IMG/VR virus record: IMGVR_UViG_3300037502_001639
Location: 1 to 24,776 of that record
Reading direction: 5' to 3' (one strand)
Source of the DNA: a virus
DNA: 24,776 bases
Under the pieces are notes generated by a model that searched no databases, was not told the DNA's origin, and worked only from the letters and a program-made list of their open reading frames with translations. Below are positions 7,698 through 13,181 of the stretch, one piece after another (within the stretch, counting starts at the first letter, position 1; every line of letters begins with the position of its first letter). Made by a program: the position numbers and the translations under genes.

Positions 7698-8119
7698 GGA
7701 GGTGGTGTCGGTGTCGGAGTCGGTGGAGGTGTAGGAGGTGGAGTAGGAGTAGGTGTCGGAGACATCGTAAACGTGAACGTCATTGTAGGCGTCATCGTCG
7801 TTGTCGGCGTCACCGTAGGTGTCATCGTTGGTGTATCTGTCGGGGTCGGAGTATCCGTAGGTGGAGAAGTCATCGTTGGTGTCGATGTCGGAGTAGCCGT
7901 TGGGGTAGGGGTCGGTGTCGGCGTAGGAGTCGGCGGCACGTACACGTACGGCACCGTGTTCAACTCGGTCGTCACTCTGGCCACCGGCTCAGGCTCGATG
8001 ATGACCGTATCGGTCAGCCGGCTGCGGTTGGCGATGATGCCAGAGGTCCCTTGCGTCCACGGACGGGAAAGGAACAGGCTCTCCTCGGGGCCGTAGTCGC
8101 CTTGGATGGTTCGGATCAT
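7694..8119 (-). CDS. Mucin-like Pro/Thr-rich putative virion protein
   Basis: This is a 141-aa protein. Residues 1-60 form a compact-looking N-terminal domain ([19 protein letters not shown], then [16 protein letters not shown]). Residues 62-141 are almost pure Pro/Thr: about 35 Thr and 31 Pro of 80, mostly PT dipeptides with inserted Met, Ser, Asp, Val and Phe. There is no signal peptide or membrane segment. Such an extended, hydroxyl-rich stalk is the classical acceptor type for O-glycosylation. The gene's stop codon overlaps the GTG start of the glycosyltransferase-methyltransferase fusion by 4 nt. It starts 2 nt after the 269-aa structural-type gene ends, so it is made with late virion proteins. 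Role as a surface spike, stalk or decoration is inference; a plain PT linker is the alternative. Confidence 0.85.
   Translation of the reverse strand: MIRTIQGDYGPEESLFLSRPWTQGTSGIIANRSRLTDTVIIEPEPVARVTTELNTVPYVYVPPTPTPTPTPTPTATPTSTPTMTSPPTDTPTPTDTPTMTPTVTPTTTMTPTMTFTFTMSPTPTPTPPPTPPPTPTPTPPP
7697..7936 (-). repeat. Low-complexity Pro/Thr-coding DNA tract
   Basis: The plus strand is built from GTCGG, GGTGT and GGAGT-like hexamer variants, encoding PT dipeptides on the minus strand. The units vary at wobble positions, so selection on the protein is likely, but the tract is still prone to slippage and length change in multiples of six bases. Confidence 0.85.
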
Positions 8120-8121
8120 GG

Positions 8122-8931
8122 TCAGTTCTCGATGGATTCACCACGCAGCGGCGGGTAGATCGTCACCTTCTCGCGGAGCCACAGACCCTTCTGGGGCTGC
8201 ACTACGTCCTCAATGACGAACGGACGCCAGTCCTCGAAGTTGGTCGCCGGGAAGACTTGACCCTTCGGAGTGCCGGCACGAGTGACGTTCACGGCCCCGG
8301 CGTTGAAGACGATCTGGGCACCTGGCACCAGCTCTGGCAGCACAATGCGTGGGTGAAGGCACTTGGGGAAGTTGACCGACAGGCCGAGGTAGGAACCATC
8401 GACCTCGGTGGGGATGGGCTGCGGGTGCAGGAGAACCTGCGGATTCCACGGCACCTCGGAGAGGTACTGCTGTACCTTGATGCGGCTGTCCACGCTCACC
8501 GAGGGGCGGTACTTCTGACGGGCAAAATAGCGGGTCGCCGTGGAGATGGCATCAGAACCTGTCGCTGTGGACTGCGGAAAGGTCGAGGAGATGAAGTACA
8601 GATCCTCCAGCACCGGAGGCCACGCATATTGACGGCTGGAATAGAAGGACTCGAATGGCGTGTTCCGCTCCGTCTCAGTGCGAACACGGGCGAAGTAAAG
8701 GTGCTTGAACCCTGCATCCGCCTGTTCGCAGTAGGTGTACACGTAGTCGCCAAACTCAGCCACACGCTCATGCCGGACTGCGAAGCTGACCTCCTTGTAG
8801 GGGAGGTAGCGAGTCAGCTTGCCGCTCGGTTGGAGGGCAAGCTGCTGGTTGATGATGTAGTCCGGCACGCGGATCCGAATCGTGAACTCGGTCGGGTCCG
8901 GCGTGGCGATGAGGTCAAAGTCGGAGGGCAT
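8122..8931 (-). CDS. Putative virion structural protein, unknown family
   Basis: This is a 269-aa protein beginning [20 protein letters not shown]. It looks like a soluble mixed alpha/beta protein with many aromatic residues ([52 protein letters not shown]). A Pro-rich middle ([14 protein letters not shown]) and a C-terminal beta-like part ([28 protein letters not shown]) follow. There is no membrane segment, signal peptide or recognisable active site. Its start ATG shares one base with the stop codon of the 245-aa gene (TAATG) and it ends 2 nt before the mucin-like gene, so these three are tightly coupled. By context it is probably a tail or head-surface protein; no homology is claimed. Confidence 0.75.
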   Translation of the reverse strand: MPSDFDLIATPDPTEFTIRIRVPDYIINQQLALQPSGKLTRYLPYKEVSFAVRHERVAEFGDYVYTYCEQADAGFKHLYFARVRTETERNTPFESFYSSRQYAWPPVLEDLYFISSTFPQSTATGSDAISTATRYFARQKYRPSVSVDSRIKVQQYLSEVPWNPQVLLHPQPIPTEVDGSYLGLSVNFPKCLHPRIVLPELVPGAQIVFNAGAVNVTRAGTPKGQVFPATNFEDWRPFVIEDVVQPQKGLWLREKVTIYPPLRGESIEN

Positions 8932-9668
8932 TACAGTTCAGGCTTGACGTTGCCGAAGCCAATCACCAGAGCCTTGCGCAGGTAGACATGCTGTGTCTCG
9001 TCACCGACGACGCAGGTAACGTCCCAGACCGCTTCGTAATACGACAGCTGTCGTGGTGCGAAGTGGTCGAGTTCGTCGCTGGTGGTCAGACGAGTGGTGG
9101 AGTAGGTCGGAACGACCGAGGTGGCAACAGCTTCGGCACCTCCTCCCCCAGTGCTGGCCAGTTTGTTCCACTCGATCTCCATCTCGCTGTTCGGGATGGC
9201 AACAATACCATCCGCTGCAAAGACGCCGGAAGTAGCAAGGGTGAATCCAGGGTCGTCAACTCCTTCGGCGGGTCGGCTTTTCTCAATGCCAAGAGCCGCA
9301 GTGCTGGTCGTGAACAGGTCTCGGTAGGTGCCAGAGTCGAAGCGGCAAAGCTCGTAGTCGGCAGCGGAGACGCCGTGGAAAGCCACATTGACTGTGGTTC
9401 CAGCTTGCAGCACCGGGCGGTCAAGGACCACAACCGAGTTGGTGGTGAAGCCAGCCACCCTGGCACCTGCCGGAACGCCGGGGCCGAAAGCATAATGGCC
9501 GACGAGGAGACCAGTGGTCGAACCGACACTTGTCAGCACGGGGCTGCCTGCCGTAGTCGTGGCCGTGGTCTGGAGAACTAGGGTCGGGTGAAGATCGACT
9601 GACTGGATGTCCGTGACTCCGGTCAGCGGTACTACAGCCCCGTTGGTCAAATACGCGAAAATTTCCAT
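8931..9668 (-). CDS. Putative virion surface protein with Gly/Thr beta module
   Basis: This is a 245-aa protein. Residues about 34-97 form a Thr/Gly/Val module with the pattern TTTAGSPVLTSV, TTGLLVGHYAFG, PAGARVAG and NSVVVLDRP. A similar beta-strand unit (T-x-G-S-x-x-L-T, then G-x-x-V/A-x-G-x-G-V-P-x-G-T/A-x-V) is common in phage and viral surface proteins from environmental sequences; I recall the pattern but cannot search it. The rest is a mixed domain with a long acidic/Ser/Thr middle (AEGVDDPGFTLATSGVFAAD) and an aromatic C-terminal part (ELDHFAPRQLSYYEAVWDV). No enzyme motif is seen. It overlaps the next gene by one base and follows the small zincin gene by 12 nt. It probably belongs to the tail or capsid surface. 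Confidence 0.75.
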   Translation of the reverse strand: MEIFAYLTNGAVVPLTGVTDIQSVDLHPTLVLQTTATTTAGSPVLTSVGSTTGLLVGHYAFGPGVPAGARVAGFTTNSVVVLDRPVLQAGTTVNVAFHGVSAADYELCRFDSGTYRDLFTTSTAALGIEKSRPAEGVDDPGFTLATSGVFAADGIVAIPNSEMEIEWNKLASTGGGGAEAVATSVVPTYSTTRLTTSDELDHFAPRQLSYYEAVWDVTCVVGDETQHVYLRKALVIGFGNVKPEL

Positions 9669-9680
9669 GGTGTCGAAAGA

Positions 9681-9944
9681 CTACTTGCGTGCTGGTAGGG
9701 TGTCAAGCGTCCTGACGCCGTGCTTCCACAAGAACTTCGATAGGATCTCCGCCTCGGCTGTGACGTGCTCCTCGGTCCAGTGCTGGTGTCGTTCATGCAA
9801 CATTTCGTGAATGAGTACCTCCAGACGGCGACGACCCTTGAGCCTCGGGTCGATCTCGATCTTGCCGTTCGGCCACCACAACCCCTCGGCCTGATGCCGA
9901 CCCAGTTTGCGCTCTACGACTACTGGCAGTTTTGACTTGCTCAT
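9681..9944 (-). CDS. Small HExxH zincin-like metalloprotease
   Basis: This is an 87-aa protein with the zinc motif HEMLH (residues 46-50) in the context LEVLIHEMLHERHQH. A downstream acidic/His helix (EEHVTAEAEILSKFLW, about 58-73) could supply the third ligand. Upstream is a typical strand-turn (GKIEIDPRLKGRRRLEVLI). This minimal layout matches the short SprT/ImmA-like zincins often found in phages, which lack a transmembrane segment and secretion signal and so act inside the cell or virion. The gene begins in an ATGA overlap with the winged-helix-like gene. The substrate is unknown; pairing with a DNA-binding-like partner recalls regulator-protease pairs, but a head-maturation or host-takeover role is equally possible. 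Confidence 0.8.
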   Translation of the reverse strand: MSKSKLPVVVERKLGRHQAEGLWWPNGKIEIDPRLKGRRRLEVLIHEMLHERHQHWTEEHVTAEAEILSKFLWKHGVRTLDTLPARK

Positions 9945-10225
9945 TTGATGATGCGGTAGTGGTGGGTAGCGTGTTTGACCCCATCGCTGCGTGGGATATG
10001 AAACTTTTTCGCCTCAATCGTCCCGTTCTTGAGAGCTTGGGCGATGTACTGCTGAGTGGCAAACCTCTTTCGGTTAATGAGTTTCTGAACATCTTCCCTG
10101 GTCAACCACTCTGGGCCGGGAGATTCCGATATTTCTTGGGCGTTGAGTGCGGCAAGCCAATCAGAAGGACTTGAACCCGGTTGGAACGTGCCAGCGGCCG
10201 TTGATTTCTTGGACTTGGTGGACAT
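9941..10225 (-). CDS. Small winged-helix-like DNA-binding protein
   Basis: From the ATG at 10225 the product is 94 aa. The first 40 residues are a Ser/Lys/Ala-rich tail. The C-terminal part, PEWLTREDVQKLINRKR, then TQQYIAQALKNGTIEAKKF and a basic HHYRIIK end, has the helix-turn-helix plus wing spacing of small phage winged-helix proteins. An upstream in-frame ATG at 10243 would add six residues. Either start lies inside the 3' end of the metallophosphoesterase gene in another frame, so 65 or 83 bases code twice. The stop overlaps the zincin start (ATGA). A regulatory or DNA-modifying accessory role is inferred from the fold only; identification is tentative. Confidence 0.7.
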   Translation of the reverse strand: MSTKSKKSTAAGTFQPGSSPSDWLAALNAQEISESPGPEWLTREDVQKLINRKRFATQQYIAQALKNGTIEAKKFHIPRSDGVKHATHHYRIIK

Positions 10226-10892
10226 TGAATGAACCGTCTTCATGGATTAGACCCATCGCGAACCCGCAGCCGTGACGCAGCGTGCCCGGATAGCGGGAGT
10301 TGTAGGGTTGATCGACGTTCAGCAAGCCGCCGACGCCGTATGCTGTTTTGCGTTCGTTGAAGGTACCGAAAGAGGCTGAGTCGGTAGCATGGCAATGACC
10401 ATAGACACAGTTGCCGTAAACCATTGCGTGTTGTTTGGCAGCATTCGCTCCCGAGAAATACCCATGCAAAAAGTTTAGCTTACCGAACGTGAATAAACCG
10501 AGCCTCTTATGGTAAGGTTTCCATTCGCAGCGAAGTTTTCGGAGTGTGTTCTCAAACTCGCTGGCCAGTCTGGCCGCATACTCCGCCTTGATTCCGGCGG
10601 TGCTGCTCTCAGCAAGCTGAAAAAGACGGTCATCATGGTTACCCAGTAACAGCTTCGAGGGCCGCCACGAGTGAAGAAACTCCATTCCCGCCTCCCAGTC
10701 CTCCTGCATCGAGAGAGATTGCTCCTCAGCAGTCGCTCCTTTGCGCAAAGCCGCCAAGTCTAGAAGGTCGCCGCCATATATGCGCAGGTCGGCCCTAAAG
10801 TCTTTGGTCACGTCCTTCAATACCTGAACAGCACGAGCGTTCTGGTGATGGCCGTGCAAGTCGCTTGCGAAAATGAACCGGATGGGCTTCAT
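10161..10892 (-). CDS. Calcineurin-like metallophosphoesterase
   Basis: This 243-aa enzyme contains all the metal-binding motifs of the calcineurin-like phosphoesterase superfamily in order: SDLHGH (D11, H13), GGDLLD (40-45), LLGNHD (82-87), a single His in FLHGYF (H143) and GHCH (165-168). It is soluble, without signal peptide or membrane segment. The family hydrolyses phosphomonoesters or phosphodiesters, including nucleic acids and cyclic nucleotides; the substrate here cannot be read from the sequence. Its start is in an ATGA overlap with the HNH gene stop. Its last 65 bases or so are shared with the start of the winged-helix-like gene. Association with the HNH nuclease suggests DNA or nucleotide processing late in infection, as an inference. 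Confidence 0.92.
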   Translation of the reverse strand: MKPIRFIFASDLHGHHQNARAVQVLKDVTKDFRADLRIYGGDLLDLAALRKGATAEEQSLSMQEDWEAGMEFLHSWRPSKLLLGNHDDRLFQLAESSTAGIKAEYAARLASEFENTLRKLRCEWKPYHKRLGLFTFGKLNFLHGYFSGANAAKQHAMVYGNCVYGHCHATDSASFGTFNERKTAYGVGGLLNVDQPYNSRYPGTLRHGCGFAMGLIHEDGSFNVHQVQEINGRWHVPTGFKSF

Positions 10893-11581
10893 GCGTTTTC
10901 TCGTTTGAGTTCGTGAGGCATCTTAGCCCATTTTGCCCTGTTATCGGAAGCCCAGAGAGGCTGAAGGTTCAAGTGATGGCAGAGAGCTACGAGATCTTCT
11001 GCGGTTTTTGCGGAGGCAAGAGGGATGATGTGATCGACGTGCCAATCGCCATAGTTTTCCCACGACATACCTGGCTGAAACTGCGCTTCAATGTGCGCCT
11101 TTGTTTCGGCAACCGTTGCGCCGAGTATGTTCTCCGTGTCTGAAAGTTTTTTTGCGTTTGCGCGACGGAAGGCATTGTATATTCTTGACCTTAATCGGCA
11201 CGAAAGTTTATAATTTGGGTTAGTTGCCGCCCTTTTTTCTTTCGACTTGCGTATAATATTGCGTACGCGATCGGGGTTTTCACGCCTCCACTTCCTATTT
11301 TCTTCACACTTTTTATCTGGGTTTGCTTTTACCCTCTTGCGCTCACTCTCACGCACCTTGTCTGGGTTTGCTTTTTTCCACTTGCGATTATTCTCTAGTA
11401 TCTTGACGGAGTTAAGCCCCCTCCATTTGCGGTTAGCTTCTTTCGCGCCTTTCATCTTCCGGTCAAATTTTTCCTGATCGAGCCAATACTCTCTCGATCC
11501 TTGATGGTAGCCCCAAAACACTCTCCCGTCCTGACGAACGTCACCTCTCTTGAATCTCACCGTGGCTTCTGGTTCACTCAT
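10889..11581 (-). CDS. HNH homing-type endonuclease with basic 15-residue repeats
   Basis: This is a 230-aa protein. The C-terminal HNH nuclease domain shows DWHVDHIIPLAS (179-190, D183-H184) followed by CHHLNLQPLWASDNRAK (201-217), the expected His-Asn-Asn/His arrangement. The N-terminal part opens with DGRVFWGYHQGSREYW (18-33), a pattern I associate with phage HNH proteins. Residues about 50-124 are a strongly basic array of 15-residue units of the type NRKW-x-x-x-NPD-K/R-V-R, probably a DNA-contacting helix array. The DNA of this gene, especially about 11160-11480, is much richer in A/T than its neighbours, which suggests recent arrival. It sits by ATGA overlaps between endolysin and phosphoesterase. 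It could be a free-standing homing nuclease or take part in packaging cleavage. Confidence 0.9.
   Translation of the reverse strand: MSEPEATVRFKRGDVRQDGRVFWGYHQGSREYWLDQEKFDRKMKGAKEANRKWRGLNSVKILENNRKWKKANPDKVRESERKRVKANPDKKCEENRKWRRENPDRVRNIIRKSKEKRAATNPNYKLSCRLRSRIYNAFRRANAKKLSDTENILGATVAETKAHIEAQFQPGMSWENYGDWHVDHIIPLASAKTAEDLVALCHHLNLQPLWASDNRAKWAKMPHELKRENA
11210..11434 (-). repeat. 15-codon tandem repeats inside the HNH gene
   Basis: About five units of 45 bases encode degenerate copies of NRKW(K/R)xxNPD(K/R)VRx. At DNA level the 15-mer TCTGGGTTTGCTTTT recurs at 11316-11330 and 11361-11375, exactly one unit apart, showing recent duplication of at least two units. Confidence 0.8.
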
Positions 11582-12126
11582 GCAGTCAAAACTCTGGATA
11601 GGGCTTCGCAGGCTTCGGCCCGCAGTTTAGGGTCTGTCATCTTCTTGAAGTCGTCAGGGTTGTCAATGAACCCGATCTCCAAGAGGAAGCACGGCTGAAA
11701 CGCCATGACGGCAAGGCGGCTATGCTGGGAAGCCCCTTCTGTCTTCACACCACGGTCTTTCGTGTCGAGAGTTTTGACGACGGCAGTGTTGATCTGCTCC
11801 GCCTTGGCCTTGTGCTGATCGCCACGGTAGAACGTCTCCGTGCCACTGGCCGATCCATTGAAAGCATTGCAATGTAGCGACAGCATGATGTCACCGTCAT
11901 ATTCCTTAGCGATGCCCGCACGTTCTCCAACAGGAGCTGGGTCAGAAGCATTGATGCGAGTGCGGATGACCTTGTGGCCAGCACTACGGAGGAAAGCGCG
12001 AATCTCGTTCGCCCAGTCCATGACAATCTCTGCCTCCGTAACCTTGTCGATGCCGACCGCGCCGGGGTCATAGACCCCTGAGCGACGGTTGCTCATCCCA
12101 TGGCCGGGGTCGAGGATGACGGTCAT
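11578..12126 (-). CDS. Endolysin: N-acetylmuramoyl-L-alanine amidase (Amidase_3)
   Basis: This 182-aa single-domain enzyme cleaves the amide bond between N-acetylmuramic acid and L-alanine in peptidoglycan, releasing progeny phage. The zinc and catalytic motifs of the AmiC/Amidase_3 family are present: ILDPGHG (H9), KVTEAEIV with E31 or E33, MLSLHCNA (H85) and FLLEIGFIDN (E150). There is no signal peptide and no separate cell-wall-binding domain, so it would need the holin for release. The gene begins in a 4-nt overlap with the holin-like gene and ends in an ATGA overlap with the HNH gene. The single catalytic domain is usual for endolysins of phages of Gram-negative hosts. Confidence 0.95.
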   Translation of the reverse strand: MTVILDPGHGMSNRRSGVYDPGAVGIDKVTEAEIVMDWANEIRAFLRSAGHKVIRTRINASDPAPVGERAGIAKEYDGDIMLSLHCNAFNGSASGTETFYRGDQHKAKAEQINTAVVKTLDTKDRGVKTEGASQHSRLAVMAFQPCFLLEIGFIDNPDDFKKMTDPKLRAEACEALSRVLTA

Positions 12127-12296
12127 TTCTTCGGCTTGTCGGACTTGAGGATCAGCACGACGCCGAGCAGAGCGCCAACGGCTTCACCGACCTGCTCCAC
12201 GACGCCGGGAGGGATGGGCAGGCCAAAGGCACCAACAAGGACGGCAACGCCAGCCCAGGTAGACTTTTCACGGAGTTTGGTGAGGATGGTCTTCAT
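12123..12296 (-). CDS. Holin-like small membrane protein
   Basis: From the ATG at 12296 the product is 57 aa: a basic N-terminus (MKTILTKLREKS), a first hydrophobic stretch (TWAGVAVLVGAFGLPIP, about 13-29), and a second (VGEAVGALLGVVLILKS, about 36-52). A charged C-terminal tail DKPKK follows. Two short hydrophobic segments, small size and position immediately before the endolysin fit a class II type holin that forms lesions in the inner membrane and sets lysis timing. The frame extends to a GTG at 12341 inside a GTGA overlap with the lipoprotein stop (72 aa). Since GTGA starts are used elsewhere in this operon, that longer form cannot be excluded. Family membership is not proven. Confidence 0.75.
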   Translation of the reverse strand: MKTILTKLREKSTWAGVAVLVGAFGLPIPPGVVEQVGEAVGALLGVVLILKSDKPKK

Positions 12297-12337
12297 ACGT
12301 TTGGAAGGTCTGAACAGCGGGTGGTAGTTGGGCCGTT

Positions 12338-12535
12338 TCACTTCTGAGCAGTCACCTCAATGGTCTTGAGAGTTTCGTACTCCGACTTGAGCTGCTCTGC
12401 CTTGAGTTTGGCCGACAGGCCAAGGGTGAGGATGGCAGCGGTGTCGAGGCCGGTCTTGGCCTTGAGCTTGGCATCGAACTCAGCGCAGGATGTTAGCGTG
12501 AGGACGGCCAGCAGGGAGAGGATGATGTGTTTCAT
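12338..12535 (-). CDS. Small lipoprotein, o-spanin (Rz1)-like
   Basis: This is a 65-aa protein with a clear type II signal peptide: basic MKH, hydrophobic core, then lipobox LTSC with Cys17. After cleavage about 49 residues remain, Lys/Glu/Ala/Leu-rich and helical, with two Lys-Leu-Lys-Ala elements. Being a short lipoprotein directly after a single-pass coiled-coil protein and before holin and endolysin, it fits the outer-membrane subunit of a two-component spanin that fuses inner and outer membranes at the last step of lysis. It lacks the Pro-rich character of many Rz1 proteins, so the match is by architecture. Both ends are in 4-nt overlaps. Confidence 0.8.
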   Translation of the reverse strand: MKHIILSLLAVLTLTSCAEFDAKLKAKTGLDTAAILTLGLSAKLKAEQLKSEYETLKTIEVTAQK

Positions 12536-12804
12536 ACGCGGAAAGAGTCAGAACGGACTTCGGCAAGCAATCTGTGAAGGTTGAGTCGGTCCTTTTCGCA
12601 ATCGTCTGACTTCTTTTCCAACTTGTCAACCTGCTTAGTGAGACTATCCAGACGCTCACGGCGCTCTTCGTTGAGCGCCCGAACCAGCTTTTCGTTGCCC
12701 TGCGTCAGCCACCAAACGGCCAGCAATAGCAGGATGGCGACAGGGCCGGCCTTCATGACTGGCTCCAGGGCGGCAAAGAGTTCGGGGGAAATGGCGGCGA
12801 TCAT
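12532..12804 (-). CDS. Inner-membrane coiled-coil protein, i-spanin (Rz)-like
   Basis: The true start is the ATG at 12804, which overlaps the upstream stop (ATGA); the longer open frame towards 13047 is antisense or overlapping noise. The 90-aa product has an N-terminal membrane segment (about 20-33, PVAILLLLAVWWLT) and then a highly charged coiled coil (about 36-83). This is the N-in, C-out topology of Rz-type i-spanins, and the next gene encodes a small lipoprotein. Alternatives are a holin or an antiholin-like protein; the long periplasmic coil favours spanin. No Shine-Dalgarno site is seen. Confidence 0.78.
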   Translation of the reverse strand: MIAAISPELFAALEPVMKAGPVAILLLLAVWWLTQGNEKLVRALNEERRERLDSLTKQVDKLEKKSDDCEKDRLNLHRLLAEVRSDSFRV

Positions 12805-13181
12805 GAGAGGATTTCGGTTCGGCGTTCGTCGGAAATGATAGCAAGGTTGACCAGCGCCGTCAATCCTTGAACGACCCGTGGGTCGTCCGAAAGGACTTGC
12901 GAACGCCAGCCGGAAAGGAGGAATCGGAGAGCGGCGATGGTCGGGTCTGTGGAGAGGCCAATCTTCGCCATCTCCTCCAGGGTGAACTCGGAGATGAAGG
13001 CTTCGACATCCGGCCACGACTTCGGCGGATTCTGCTGGCGGTCCCACTCGGCCTGAGCGTCTTCGCGGGTAGCGTCCAGCTCCTCCTGAGTCGGAGGTGG
13101 CAGACCGTCGTCGAAGGTGATCTGGTCGCCAACCTGCTTGGCGAACCGTTGCATGAATGCGCAGTGGAAAAGATACGTCAT
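12801..13181 (-). CDS. Tail-fibre-adjacent protein, possible assembly chaperone
   Basis: This is a 126-aa protein starting at the ATG at 13181, which overlaps the tail-fibre stop (ATGA); an ATG-less extension to 13199 is less likely. The N-terminus is hydrophobic/aromatic (MTYLFHCAFMQRF). A charged helical middle rich in Asp, Glu and Gln follows. The C-terminal half contains DPTIAALRFLLSGWRSQVL, DDPRVVQGLTALV and an acidic/basic end (SDERRTEILS). Small proteins encoded directly after a long fibre are often trimerisation or assembly chaperones. I recall similar small proteins behind fibres in environmental phages but cannot verify homology, so this is positional inference. Confidence 0.7.
   Translation of the reverse strand: MTYLFHCAFMQRFAKQVGDQITFDDGLPPPTQEELDATREDAQAEWDRQQNPPKSWPDVEAFISEFTLEEMAKIGLSTDPTIAALRFLLSGWRSQVLSDDPRVVQGLTALVNLAIISDERRTEILS

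Noticed and set aside
7773-8096. Plus-strand Val/Gly-rich frame opposite the mucin-like gene
   Set aside because: It is the exact antisense of the Pro/Thr tract (GTx-GGx codons), so it is a shadow.
12805-13047. Extension of the i-spanin-like frame by 81 residues
   Set aside because: It lies wholly within the 126-aa gene in another frame, is Arg/Pro/His-rich, and the ATG at 12804 makes the ATGA overlap typical of this operon.
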